Positions 39,401 to 54,400 of a stretch of DNA of 64,000 nucleotides are shown here, piece by piece (position 1 is the first letter of the stretch; each line of letters starts with the position of its first letter). The stretch comes from Trileptium ribeirensis (lineage: Eukaryota; Nematoda; Enoplea; Enoplida; Thoracostomopsidae). The notes beneath the pieces are model-generated. The model was given only the letters and a program-made list of their open reading frames with translations. It was not told where the DNA came from and did no database searches. The stretch covers positions 1 through 64,000 of the forward strand of contig JASANE010027718.1 in assembly GCA_030248225.1 (NCBI GenBank), in the 5' to 3' direction. The translations under genes and the position numbers were made by a program.

Positions 39401-42400
39401 TACCGGGATCATTATCGAAATTCATATTTTTCGTGTCTCACGTGTCAGACGCGGCGAGTAAATGATACAATGTCCCTAATCTTCTATGAAAATGGTGTCT
39501 CACAATCGAGACTATTGTCTTTGCACGGTATTGTTATGGAACATCACTCTAATTTATATAAGTTCTAATATTGTGGAGTTTTCGTTATCTTCAGAACATT
39601 TTTAACACTCCACGCGGCAACTTCACTGTATTATTCTTGAACTTTCGGTCCGAGGCTGGTAAGTATTGTGCAATCTGTGTTATAAACGCTCATTAGATCA
39701 GTAGCAATACTTCCACGGTTAGTCCAAAATTCTCATGCAGCGTCTGGTAAACGACAGTCTAAGATCCGCCCGTCTGACTGATCAGGAACTGGGGTTTATA
39801 ACAATCGTGTCTGCAAAGCATACAAGAATCGAAAGACATTAAATCTTGCTAACCTGCGTCTTGTAAAATTAGCTAGTCATTGCTAACATTCAACCATTGC
39901 ATTGGTTTTTCAATTATTGCTCAAACGCAACTAGCTACTTGCGTTTTAGCGAAACAAGTTAAACATCATTTAGCTAATGGCTTCTCTACACACTGGAAAT
40001 TTTCACAGATGGCTTTAAAGATGAGTTCAACCTGGGGCTTTGAAATCCACAATTTGCCAAAGACAGTGTGTTTAATAGAAAGACGCTTCGATAAGTAATA
40101 AATAGCATCGACATACATCTATGATTGAAGTTAAAAAATCTAGTTGTTTATGCGATTTTAGCTTCCGGCTGACGTTGTTCAAGACTAATATTCATAATTT
40201 TCCGTTCACTGGGGGTGATCTTCACTCGGGTTGCAGGCAATAGAATTTGACCAGGGACACTTTTTTGGGGGGATGTGAATTTTTTTGAAAAATAAGAAAC
40301 CCCAAGTTGTAAAAGCCATGAGACGATACATTTTGGTGATATCTGCTGTCAATAGTATTTTTGTATAATCTTTTCTGTACAGAATACTGCTACAAAGCTT
40401 GCGAAGACATCGAAAAGCGGCGGTTCGCGGGCTACGCAGGGTACTTCGGGAGGAATAGGCGATGATCGGCGCCGCTCGATGCAGCAACTGTTGGAAAAAG
40501 TGGACGGGGCGGGTCGCCTCTCGGAGCATAGCCCAAACCGGTATGTGGTCTTCGAAGCGGATCTACTGGAGCTGGACGTGGATACGTTGACTCCGTTGAA
40601 TCAAGTAAGATAATTTTGTAACATTGAAGCGAACAAAGTTTGTTATAGTGATATGTACCTGTATACATAGTAACTAATTAAACACACTAATAGATTATAT
40701 AGCTAGAGAGTATGAGAGAGAAAGAGGGAGACCGAAACTATGATATGTTGTGCATACATGTGTCCATGAGATTTTATTGCAGGATAGAAAATTTTTCTAA
40801 AGGTGCGTTCACACTTTCAAAGGATTTAAATAAAAATTGTTAGTCTTAAAATTTGTAATGGAAAAATGTAGATAGATAAATAACGCACCTTCGTCGATAA
40901 TTAGGTAAGCTGGTATTTTTTAAATGTTTGAAAGGTACCCGTTGAAACTTTTCCAAAAATGTAAAACATACGCTTCCAAATTTTGTCCAAATGATCGCAT
41001 CGCATTTTTACCAAACGCACTCATCTTATAATAGAACGCACGCGTGTGAACGCAGCCTGTGATCGACATGCGCGTGCCGCTCAATAAATCATTTTGTCAT
41101 GTATTTATTTTATCTTTTTTCAAGCAATAATACCAGTTTAGAAAAATGGTGGCCCTTTGCAGCAGCTAAATCGTGATACACTGCATGGTGATAAACAAGG
41201 CGTAATGTTAGTGCTTGGTATGCTTGTATCTACAAACCTTACGGATCGAAAATCTGCCTGGGACTTTTGTTGGGGGAGGGGTGTGACCCCTCATTTGACC
41301 TACGTGACCCTAAAAGACTCTCTCCCTGACCGTTAAAATTTTCATTTTTCAGCCCCCTCTCCATTAAAAAATTTGTTTCCCCACATTTTTTGTTAAAATT
41401 TTGCTTAATTTTCGTAATGTTTGCTAAAATTTTGCCCAAGTTTTGCCGGTTGTATTCAAATTGTGCAAAAATTTTACCCATTTCCTCAATTTTTGCTGAA
41501 ATTTTGCTCTATTTTTGCTGAGATGTTGCCTGGTTACAGCCAAAATTTCGCCCAATATTTGCTGAAAATTTCGGTATTTGCATAAGTCTAGGTCTTGACT
41601 CGCAGTTACTGTCTTCCCGCTTGTTAGGGGTCAGAGCTGACAATAGCTGCAGCTTGTGGGTTTTTAAACATATGACTATGGAATGGAAAAACTGTTAATC
41701 TGAGCGAGTGTGTATGGTGGTTGAGATTTTGCCAGTACGACGGACCATTTATATCGCCGAATTGCAATATTATTATTACAGCTTCATTTGTTTCTGCTCA
41801 ATGATGGTTTGCTTTTTACCACTCCGATAGCGAACAAAGTTGGTCCAATGCGGTACAAATACGAAGAATTGTATCAGGTATAAGTCTAATTCTTTACAAT
41901 GAACAGTATCTCTTATTCGTTAGTATGCAACGGCTTTAGAGCAAAATTTACTATTTATTTTGTTTGCTACGTTCCAAACTTTATGTTCGCCTCTTTTTTA
42001 TTCTATATCAATAGGAATGCCATTGACTGAATTCTGAGTACAGTTAGTGAAATGAGGGAAGTGAAGAATTTTTACTGTCTTGTTAGTGGTATAATTTGAC
42101 AATGTCTGTCATTGGGATTTTCTATGGTGCCACTCATTACTAAACTTTAGCTAGGTGGCTCTATTCGAGCAATAGCTCATTTGAACGCTTGAAGTCTCTG
42201 TTTGTGGTCTTTTGTGGACTGCAACGCGATTCTATGCGCAACGCGATTCCAACTTCTTCCTTCCCCTGAAAAAGCCGAAAGAACTCGAATCGGGCCATGA
42301 GGCGCCCGAAAAATCACGTTATTTATTGTATGTCGGCAACTGAGCTAGATATTTCTGAGTCAATTTGGGCTCATTTTGTGAAGCAAATAAGGCTTTACAA

Positions 42401-45400
42401 GGCTATAATGATACATTGCTACGCCGCTCATTCGAGATATCGCTCGAGCTATATTGGTGTTTTTAATGTTATTTTGTAGAGCAATTTATTCTCTATGTAT
42501 CTGAAAATAGTGTGCTGCTATTGTCTTTATTTATGCAGCAGTTCTGATTCAAAAGGGTTTCTGAATGGGCCGTACATCCAAAATTCACGAAAACAGCAGT
42601 ATCGCCGTAAGCGGTTAAGGTATAGGGGTATTATTGGTCTCATTTTATACAGCAATTTATCCTTTATTAAAAACATATTGCAAGTCTAAATGTGCAATGA
42701 ATAGGCATGTCCTTAACTATGAAAGCAACATGGCTGATATTCAGCTAACTTTGTAAGTTGATGCTCAATATAGTTGTGTTTGTCCCTCTTATTGAAAAGT
42801 CAGAATTTACTACGGTGGCGATAGGACAAGCTACTAATTAAGAAGTCATTTGGCTTTGTACGTTTCCAGATCATGCTTTCGGTCTTTGTTTTCAAACATA
42901 CTGGGTCATTATATGTAATTTCGATCATCATCATGTATATTTAACTATATATTGCAGTTTTTTATGTCTTGGAGGAGTAGACTTTGCTTCTTATATTTAA
43001 ACCCAATAAGCGACCCTTCTGCATTTTGTGTTAAACTTGGAAACTCCTGTGTATGCAAGTCTCTGGCAGGAAATTGTTATATTTTGCCTTATGGGTTGTA
43101 TCTTCGTTAAAACAGGGTTATTGCATTGTCGATTTTTATCCGAAATTCGAAACATTTTGCTGTATATTTTTCGAAAATACCTACTTAGTTGAATAAACGA
43201 TTAAACCATACAGCTGTGGTGGCACGAATTGATACGATCCCGTGAATATTCTGATGTAACAATGATGACATCAACAAGTCAATGCAACCCTTAGGACACG
43301 TTGCAAAAAGATGCAATAAAATGCAATGCGATATTAGCTATTATATTATGCAAATGAGATCTGTATATAAATATGTAATTTTGAGTAATAAATCACTTCA
43401 TTCGTTGCAAACACCAAGGTCCACACAGCTTTTGATGATTCATGTTTTCAAAAATATATCTTTTTTAAATCTGTATAATTGAGGCCTGTCTGCTAACTAT
43501 ATTTCTAGATTTATGTTCCCATAAAAACGTTTTGTTATGTAGTTAACAACGGACTGTAGGATTTTGAGCTTTCTGTAACTATATCAGAGCTGTCATTTCT
43601 CGAATAATTATTAACTCCACTTGTGCTCGAAACAACCATCAAAAATACCTCTCCTATGCGTAAATTCAGATTTGTGTGTTCTAAATAATGCTTCTGATCT
43701 GAAATGTTATGGATATATAGAAAAATTCCGCATGTATAAAATTTATAAGAATACTTTTGAAATGCCTTAAAAATTGGACCGTTCTGATTTTCTTTCTCTG
43801 TTTTGGTTGCCAATATGCGTGAGATACGTTTTAGTTTAGCATGGGTAGCCAAGGCATCCAACATCTTCGAAGCTGAAATAATTTTGTTTTCAGCATCCTA
43901 AACACATTCAAAAATTATGCGATATTTATCGTATGCAATATACCATGTCTTTAACGTCATTTAATTTTTTCAAAACTATTATCTTTTGGAATTTTCATAT
44001 AGTTACTTTTAAGACCTTATTGATGCTGCGCAGTGACGATTTTTGACTAGATTTCTCAAAATCTGCATTTTTACAATTTAAGTTCATTTGCTGGTAATGA
44101 AAATTGAATGGTGCAAAAGTGAGCCTGAACTTGTGAACCCTTTCAATAACTACATGGCAAACAGGATTTTGCTACTTTTGAAAAACGTTCTAAATTTAGA
44201 ACATGTTTAAAGAATGGGACTCCTAAAATCAACTACACTGCATCAGAAAGTAGCAGCAGCGGGTTTCTTTAGTACTATAGATTAGTGCTAGCATAAAAGC
44301 CGGCCTACGGCCGGTAGTGTTCTTCGGTCATTTTGTGCTAATGCATTTCCGAATTAGGCCTTCATCCTTTCAAAACCTTATGTTTTCTAGACTGTACTTA
44401 ACACACTTTACGCTTTGCTGTAATGGCTTGGAAATTCGCGTGTTTATTTTAATTCGCATCAGTTATCCTGCTTTCGTTTTTGATGGAACCATTAAACTTT
44501 GCATTGGAAGTGCCGTGCTATTATTCCTGAAAAACGTTTAAATCGTACTTTATTTGCACTTTTGTGAATACATTATGGGCTATTATTACTTTACGTCTTA
44601 GTTTGTGGATGTTTTTCCGGTAACATGATGTATATAGGTTGAAAATCTCGCCGCAATCAATCTGCCAGATTCAGGTCGTGCCAAAGATGCGTTCAAATTA
44701 CTGATGTTTCCGCATCAGCGTGTGTTTCAAGCTGACTCACAAAAGCTAAAACGGCGTTGGCTTGACGGAATTGAAGATGTCAAACGAACTCTTCTCGAAG
44801 AGTCGTCGCTGGTCCGACAGGCGACGTTGCGCAGCCGAATGAGTATGAGACGTGCATCGACACAGTCGTCAAGTAGTGGTATTGCGGCTGGTGATGGGCG
44901 AAGCTTAGCGGACTATCGTGATGGTTGTAAGTTTGATGAAGAGCTATAATTTAATTATGCCATGGTGTCTACTTTCTGGAAATTCCTGACAAAATCAAAC
45001 TTCTTCAGGCAATGTTGTTTCCGTAGAACTAAATTCTTGGAATTTTTCGGATGGACAGTCAGAATTTTATATTTGTTTCACTTTCTATTTTAGTTTCTGT
45101 TCAGTCTTCAATAATTTAAAAACTAGTTTCTGCTCTACTAAGGCTGGAACACATATAACGTCAGAGATGATTTCGCTGAATATCATTCCCTTATAAGAAA
45201 TATTGTAAAACAAAATATTAATATACCAGGGAGTAACCGGAATTCCGGTTCCGGCGAAAATCGTGTTCCGGTTGCGGTTCCGGTAAAGGGCAAAAACCAT
45301 ACCGGAACCTTAATTCCGGTTTAAAAATTTTGTTTGAAATTTTCCACATTTTTTGCTTCATCCTGTAATCCAAACATATGTAACATATTATACAATGATA

Positions 45401-48400
45401 AAGCTCCAATACAACCAAGCAAAAGAACAGATTAACTAACCAATTTGCCCTGTGAAACGTAAGTAGGGCACATAATTTGAGCAGGAATTTTTCATAATAA
45501 CCTGCATGAGTTTGTTAACAAAGCCAGGTCGATGCTTGTAGCAACTATTTTACACATCCAGAAGTCTGTGGGATACGTTTTAATTAAACCGGTCCAACTC
45601 GGTAACAGAGTATGGCTTACGCAGAAGTACTTAGGGTATGCTTGGCTAACATAAATTGCGTCAAGCACCCGCCAGTGCGCTTGTAAACTTGGTAAATCAG
45701 TCTAAATTGAAGTAAACTAACATTATCTGCAACGCAGCTAGAAACTGCTTTCTTGGCAATGAACTGTATTTATTGAAACTGTGCGAGCAGTATCACAGTG
45801 TGTCTCATTTATAGCATTCTGATTAGAAAGTTATCATCATTATGATCTAACTGACGGGCACTGTTTGTCCAACGCTAGCCTACATAGTGTCTCTGACCAC
45901 TGATCAGAAAATTACCTTCTATCTATTATTTTATCTTAGAATCATATAAACCAATAATTTTAAGTTTCCTACAGAAGAACATGCAACAAACGTATGTGTA
46001 GTAAAGGGAGGCGACTGGAGACAGAGCGAAAGTGTGTATTCTACGCTCCAAGCTTTGTAAGCACAATCGATTTGACGCAGTATACGCAATGGTGTATAGT
46101 GGAAGACATTTTGTGCTCTGAATGTCCAAAAACCGACATATTTGATCGATAAATAAATATTATTAGCTTCCTCAGTCTAAAGTTTCAGAAAGGCAATAAT
46201 ACCATCGCAATACATTAAGTTTAATGTAAAAGTTATTTTTAATGCATTTTAAATCCACTATACCTTCATTTCTTCCGTCATCTGTTTTACTATATATAAA
46301 TTTCTAAGACCAGGTTCCGGTTCCGGTTTAAATGGACGGTTCCGGTTGCTGGCTCCGGTTCCGGTAAATTTCGGTTCCGGTTATTCCCTGTAATATACTA
46401 TGTTTCCCTATCTTCACGAGTTTCTCTCTATCGCTGACAAAAATCATGGAAAAATGCGAAAATGCTGATTAAGATTCTTGAAAATTCCTAATTAGATTTT
46501 GCGACGCCATTGTTATTATTATTAGCCGGCACTGCTGATGTTTACGTTAGAATGTCTGTAGCAATAAATTAATCTTTTCCTCGTAGTGCTTCGAGTTTAC
46601 AATTGCAAATTAGCCTAATAAATAATTGAATGGAATGAAATTAATACCTGGTAAAAACATTATTTTTAAAACTAACGCGGTTTCAAAATTATTAGCAAAG
46701 ATTTTAAAATCGTTATAAAACAACATAGCCAATTGTTGGATTTATAATAAAATAATTTCGTTGTTGTGTTTGTGTAGCAGCTAGCTTATTGCAAGTGTAA
46801 CTGGATGCAGCGAATTTTAACATAAGGTTAATGTATTCGATTACGAAGTTCGGCTCTAGTATTCTTGTTCAGTTTCGATGTAATGCAGTTTTTGCTTTAA
46901 AATTTCATATCCGTCCTCCAGCCTGTAATTAAATGTATGCTACCATGTTGAAAGAACCTTAATATAAACTAGCTAGTAGCACATACATATCATACATTGA
47001 TTTAGACATACATATCATACATTGATTTAGACATACATATCATACATTGATTTAGACATAGATATCATACATTGATTTAGACATACATATCATACATTGA
47101 TTTAGTTTAGACATACATAACATACATTGATTTAGACATACATATCATTATATTGATTTAGACATAGATATCATACATTGATTTAGACATACATATCATA
47201 CATTGATTTAGACATACATATCATACATTGATTTAGACATATACATATCATACATTGATTTAGACATACATATCATACGTTGATTTAGACATACATATCA
47301 TACATTGATTTAGGCATACATATCATACATTGATTTAGACATGCATATCATACATTGATTTAGACATACATATCATACATTGATTTAGACATACATATCA
47401 TACATTGATTTAGACATACATATTATACATTGATTTAGACATACATATTATGCATTGATTTATGCATTGATTTAGACATACATATCATACATTGATTTAG
47501 ACATACTTATCATACGTTGATTTAGACATACATATCATACATTGATTTAGACATACATATATCATACATTGATTTAGACATACAAATATCATACATTGAT
47601 TTAGACATACATATCATACATTGATTTAGACATACATATCATACATTGATTTAGACATACATATCATACATTGATTTAGACATACATATCATACATTGAT
47701 TTAGACATACATATCATACATGGATTTAGACATACATATCATACATGGATTTAGACATACATATCACACATTGATTTAAACATACATATCATACATTGAT
47801 TTAGACATACATATCATATATTGATTTAGACATACATACCATACATTGATTTAGTCTAGTAGAATTATTATTGATCTACTTTTATTCCAGATTTGTGACG
47901 TTTTGATGAGTTCCGTGACATTATTTTTAAAGCAGAAACACGCTGAAACGCTACCGTTACTAAATACGAAAGCTTTATTTGTAAGAAGGACATTAGTCTA
48001 CACTGCTTCATTATCATATAATTTATACGAAAATTATTATGTTTGGGGTTGTCGAATATCATTTCAGCGTTGTTTTGTGCGTTTTAAGCGTGATTATGTT
48101 ATATGTACCGTGGCTAAGTTTCTTTCAGTCGAGCACCATGACTCCGGAGCGTCTGAGCAGGACTCGGAATGGCTTCGCGAGTTGCCCGACGAGCTGGACG
48201 TTTGTATTGCGCAACGTGACTTCGAAGGCGCAGCCGAGCTGATTGCAGAAGGCAGGGAACATTTACGCGAGTGTACGGATACCGTTTTGATAACCGAGGT
48301 TAAGGTACGGGTATAAAACTGTTTATATAGATATTCTGTTTAAAAAATACTTTCATGTCTTTCTAGCCAGTAATTATATTTTGGCACAAAATTTTGTGAT

Positions 48401-51400
48401 GACAGCAGATACACTAAACGAAAGATTACGTAATACTCGTAGCAGAAATTTTGTACAACTTAGTAAGTTATAATATTTGCGGTCAGAAATGAAAAAATAA
48501 TCGGACCATGTGGATTAAGTGAAGTTTTGACCAATTTGAATTTCCGTTGACCTTATGTTTAACCGCAATTGGTATGCCCAAGCTAAAACATCTCACACAG
48601 CAAATTAGTCTATATGTAAAATTTTGGTGATGATGACAACCAATTCAAAGAACATACGATGATAAATTAGGCTTTTGTTGGTTATAGCTTAAATATGCTT
48701 TATAAAACGATCGGTTATTATTTGTAGCATCATCATTTTATCAATGAAATAGCCTCGCTTAATTATTATAATATTTACGGTTAACGAATAAGTTGTGGTA
48801 TGTTTATGCCGAAAGATCTCTTGACACAGTAAATTGTTTGCTACTGACCACGTCTTTAATAAATTATTATATGTTCCACAAATTGTGGGATTGGACAGCT
48901 AAATTTCAAAACGTTTCAACTCCGCTGAGTCACACTTGAACCATGTTCATGCAAGCGATTAAGTATATTAGTAAGCGCGACCGCGGGCATACTATTTGAT
49001 TCCATAACAGGTGCGTGAATAGCATTAGTAGTGCTGTAAATGCAGTGCTGCGTAGGAAATATATGCGTGCTTGTCATGACGTGAGTGTTTTTCGAATATG
49101 TATTGATCTTTATGGGGTCTTAACTCTTGTCTGGAATGCAAAGGGATTTGCTCTAACTATTCGTTGGTGAAAACGATCTAAATTTAGATTGAAAAACTAA
49201 AGTAGAAATTAAGCCTTGTTTTGATACTAAAGTTTGCGGACTTATGTTTATTAATTCGTATGCTTCTCAAAATATTACAATAATAACGCCAAAAATGTGG
49301 ACGTTAATTTTAATATTGAAATTTGGATAGATTTACTTAAAATAGACGAAACAGTTTTCCAGAAGAGTTCAAGAAGAAAATGATTCTTACATAAAACCAC
49401 ATGCTTCTCAAAATATTACAATAATAACGCCAAAAATGTGGACGTTAATTTTAATATTGAAATTTGGATAGATTTACTTAAAATAGACGAAACAGTTTTC
49501 CAGAAGAGTTCAAGAAGAAAATGATTCTTACATAAAACCACAACCAAAAACTGCAGTTTAAACAGCAATCCGCGCTTACTATATTGTACGGAAAGCCATT
49601 TTGTTTCACAGTAGCTTGTGTATCGTCGTATCAGTGCCAGTAGCCTGACCACTATTTTAGCAACATTGTTGATAACATTGCTCCTTAGCTCATACTGTTA
49701 CGTGGTTATATGAAAATGCGGTTAGCATTACAAGCTCAATTACTTAGAATAATTTGCAAAAACTTCTGACTACTGAAAACCTCATTTAAATGGATTTACC
49801 TGTTTCTGGTTTAGAATACAATTTATATACTGTGGTAACAATTTGATTTAACTAGCAATATTACGGTTATTAGAGTTTCCATAACATTTAAAATTTCAAC
49901 TTCCGATTTAATTTTCATGGTAAAAACTGCTCATATTACAAAACTCATATTTTGTACATTTCTTCGCTATTTCCAACATTTTAACTAATGTTCCGATACA
50001 GCACGTTACTCTTAACTATTACACGCTTACTTTTCATCAATAAAATAACAAATAGTAAGCTTTCGCTTAATAATAAACGAAACTCAGCTTTAAAAGTATC
50101 TAATTAATTATTGTCAAGATTTTGCGACAGTGAGTGTTTCGCAACATTTTGTTTAATGCAGTCCTGGTATTAGTGAGCACTGCAAGGGTCTTTTCAGTTA
50201 GGCCCCCACCTGGAAAATTGTCAATTTTGATTATCAGCGACGTGAGTCTTTTCGCAACGTTTTGCTTAATGCACTCCTGGTATTAGTGAGTATTGCTAGG
50301 GTCTTTTCAGTTAGGCCCCCATCCGGAAAATTGTCAATTTTGTTATCAGCGACGTTTGTGTTTCGCAACATTTTGCTTAATACAGTCTGATATTAGTGAG
50401 CATTGCTAGGGTCTTTTCAGTTAAGCCCCCATCCGGAAAATTGCCAATTTTGTTATCAGCGACGTGAGGCTAGCAACATTTTGCTTAATGTAGTCCTGGT
50501 ATTAGTGAGCATTGCAAGGGTCTTTTCAGTTAGGCCCCCACCCGGAAAATTGTCAAACTTGATGATCAGCGACGTGTGTGTTTCGAACATTTTGCTTAAT
50601 GCAGTCTGATATTGGTGAGCATTGCTAGGGTTTTTTCAGTTAGGCCCCCATCCGGAAAATTGTTGATTTTGATAATCAGCGACGTGAATGTTTCGCAACA
50701 TTTTGCTTAATGCAGTCTTGATTTAGTGAGCATTGCAAGAAGCTTTTCAGTTAGGCCCCCGCCTTAAAAATTGTTAATTTTGATGATGTGCGGCAATTTT
50801 AGTACTGGTTTACTTATCCGACGGGACGGGACAGAAGCCGTCTAGTGGAGCTATATTTATGATAGATTAGTTTTTATATTGTTAGTTATCAATGATATGA
50901 AAAAGTTTCAATAATTTTTTAATAAATGTAAATTTTCTATTCTGTTCGAACTGCATTGTCGACCTGAGTCGAAGGGTGCTAAAATAAGCTAAATCGGTTC
51001 AGTTAAAATAACTTCTTGAAAACCAAAACCAAGGTCGTTAAACAATGAAAAAACTAGAGCTCATTAGTAGTGAAACAATTAAAGCTCGTTATGCGTGAGT
51101 CCACTTTAGGTGCCTACACCTAGGTTGTTCTTTTGTCAAAATCAAGAATTCATTCGCGCAGAAATTTGCGTTCACAAAAATGCGAATACCAATGGCAAAA
51201 ACGTTTGCGCACATTTATCCATTCACGTTTAGGCACATTTGATTCAAATGATTTTCTGAACCAGCAGTGGACGCGGTGGATTATAGCATACGAGAAAAAA
51301 GCGATTGGTTATCACGTTTTCACTTGTACACGGTCAGCAAAATCTGTTGCTATTTCGCAAAATAGTGACCGCGTAAAGCCCATAAGCATTGCTGTATCGC

Positions 51401-54400
51401 AAATGGTGTACGAGTACATTTGCGTTCATCGCTTTTACAAGCGTGAAGTGTCTTGACAAAAGAACAATCCAGGTGTACGCACATAAATTAGACTCTACCA
51501 TTAGTTCAGAGCGAATGGTTACAAAATTATACATTTTACATAATTGAATTTTTTCAAAATTTTTTAACACCATTGGTATCCTAAAAACAAAAAATTTTGT
51601 CATACTATCAAATTTTCTTTCTATTTTTTAACGTTTGCACAGTAGAATATACTGAAATTGTAATTGGTTATTCATGCTAGGTATCACATCAAAGATTTAA
51701 ATGCTATTGTGCTCGAAGGATTACGTACTGGATGAAAGACGGTACTTGCTGTTTGCTACTCAGCTACCAGCTTACCTGCTCAGTCCTAACACGCAACTAC
51801 GTTTGTGTGTTAGTGTGCCCCGTGAGGAGTACATGTTTTGCTGGCTAGTCCAAAGTGGGGGGGTGGGCATTTACGGCTGCTCTCCGGCAAAACGGAGGTA
51901 CCCCCTGCTCCCACCCCCGGCAAAAATCCGGATACCCCGGCTCAAAGCCTCCTGCTGAGAAAAATAAACGTCTAAACGGGACAAAATCGAGCAAAAAATT
52001 GGCCCCCCGGCAAAATCCGGCACCCCCAGCTCATGCCCCCCCCCCGATATAATTTTCTGGGTTTGGACTGCCAGTTTTGGGGGGATTCTGCATAAGGTAA
52101 TGGGGCTAGGCCTGTAGCTTAGTAGCATTAGCAGTATAGACGACTGTTTATAATATCGCAATTTTAGCCATCGGCACCGATAAGTACAAAAACGTTGCAT
52201 TATCAATGCTTTCGACACAATATTGAAACAAAATAAATTAACTTTTAATCTATAGCATTTTTATGTTTTAAAACAGTGATCTTTCAGCGGAAATTGACCG
52301 AACGTGAACGTCAGCTGTGTGAAGTGCTGTGTCGCGAACTGACGACCGTACATGGTGGACTTAAGGCAGCGCGGCGGGCTATTAAATTGCTTATTCAAAT
52401 GGGAATGGCATCGCAAGCGTGTGAGCTTTATTTGAAACAATGCAGTCAGGTACACGGCGCGATAGGTTTCATTATAATAACAGCTTCAAGATTTAATATG
52501 TGAAAATAAAAAAATAATACTAGCACGTATTCAAAGATTATGTAGTAGAAAGGTCCCTTATATTAGCAAAATGTTGACTCGTCGTACAGTCTGGTTGTGG
52601 CCTTTCTTATGTGTTTGTCGTTTTATACACTTCAGGTTTATTTTTATCAACTCTTACTGGTAAACTTTACATTTTAATTTGAACTATCACCATGCGCTTT
52701 GGTTAAATGTCATACAAGTTCTAAGATAATCTAATATACAGTACTCGACACTACTGACTGTTGCCTTACCCTGGTTAGCAGTGAACGAATAAAAGCAAAT
52801 TATAAATTTTTTTTGACGAGCGAGCAGCGGTCAGTAATTATGACAAGTACTGTTAATCCAATATTGATACTGGAACTAGTTGTTGATGCACGATAATAAT
52901 TATTTGGAATAATGGGTTTGGATCAATATTGCTTTTATACACCAAATACTTATAATTTATTTTCGCATAATCATTCAGGTCACATAATATTAGTATGATG
53001 GTATTTTTCTACAATACCTTTTTCATATTATATAACAATAAGTCACAGAATTTTATTCGCGTTCAGTGTTCTCAATGTTTTCGTGTATATTTTAACATTA
53101 ACGCCTGTTGGTACCCGTGTATGTTCAAATTAATATAAGCAGTGGGAATAAAACCACAGGATTTATATCATGTAACAGCTTGCTACAACTGCATTTGTAC
53201 CCTAGAAAGTGTACGGTGGGCAGAAGTAGCAAGTTATGTTCGAATTTCAGCTTTTCCATGAATAACTTTTAACTACATACAGATTGCGATAGTTCTATCA
53301 GCGTCGATTCACGTCGTTAGTCCAATCAGTAATGTTCTTTGAATATCCTCATAGTAAAGTGTAGTGAAGTAATTTCGAGGCTTGTTTGGCTTTAGGGTTG
53401 CTTTAAGTACCAGGTGTTTTTCCTCGTATCTATAGTTTACGAATTTTTTGACTAGTATCTACAGATAATATGAGGTCTCAGTAATATTGCGGTACACTCA
53501 CGATACTGTTCCTCACTGCTGTTGTACACATAAGGCGAAACGATCTTTTTTTGGTCACCTGACTGAGGATATTGACTTTTGGTAAATACTACAACATCAA
53601 TCAATGTCTTACACAACGAACGTGATAGATACAATTAATGCGATACATTGAAATAGGCGATACTATTCTCAAAAATCGTTTATGTGCCAGTTAGTTAAGT
53701 GTGTAAGCTGAGCAACCTAGTGTTCGTTAACTATCTGTGCCTTATCTTGGTTGGTTTTGCTACTTTGTGAGGTTGTTGGCTGAATACATAATGTGATTAG
53801 ATAACGTTTATTTTCAGACTTTGAAACAGGCGATGCGTGAGCTCAAAATCTTGGATGTGCCAATTAGTTACGTGCACGAGCTAAGCAACTTGGTCTTTGG
53901 GACTATAGGTAAGATAAGTATTGCTAATAGTGGATTTGGCATGTTCTGTGTGTTTATTGGCTTGTAGCTAAAACGTTGCATTGGTTTAGCATTTATGAGT
54001 TCAAATGTATCTTCTGACCTACCACAATATCCCACCATGCTCGTGAGATTTTTCCCATGTCCGCACCTTAGTCGGCCGAAACCCCATGTTTTTGAACTAA
54101 AAATACAATTTTTTTTCGTGTCAATAAAGTTGTGTTTTTCTATGCAAAATGTTTTTAAAACATTAATTACCACTGATTCTAATGCTAAAACGACGTTTTA
54201 AAGTCTGACAATTCTTGTACGGTAGTGAAACTACACGAAAATATGAAAATATTCTGCATTTTGAGGCGAAATTTGTTTCCCCCGAGAATGAACTTGGGGA
54301 CATCCCGAAGTCTCCCCAACTTTTCGGCGTACTGTAGACAGACAATATCTACGCAATTACGTTTAATTTAGTAGAATAGAAATACAGTGTAGTTGATGAA

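Noticed and set aside
37142..46129. Similar ~65-codon frames in two hAT family B copies (37142-37426 + and 45926-46129 -)
   Set aside because: Both read the same strand of the same repeat; similarity follows from the shared element, and no transposase motif is visible.
46981..47854. CRISPR-like regular array
   Set aside because: Units are contiguous with no unique spacers, and the context is a eukaryotic intron; it is a minisatellite.
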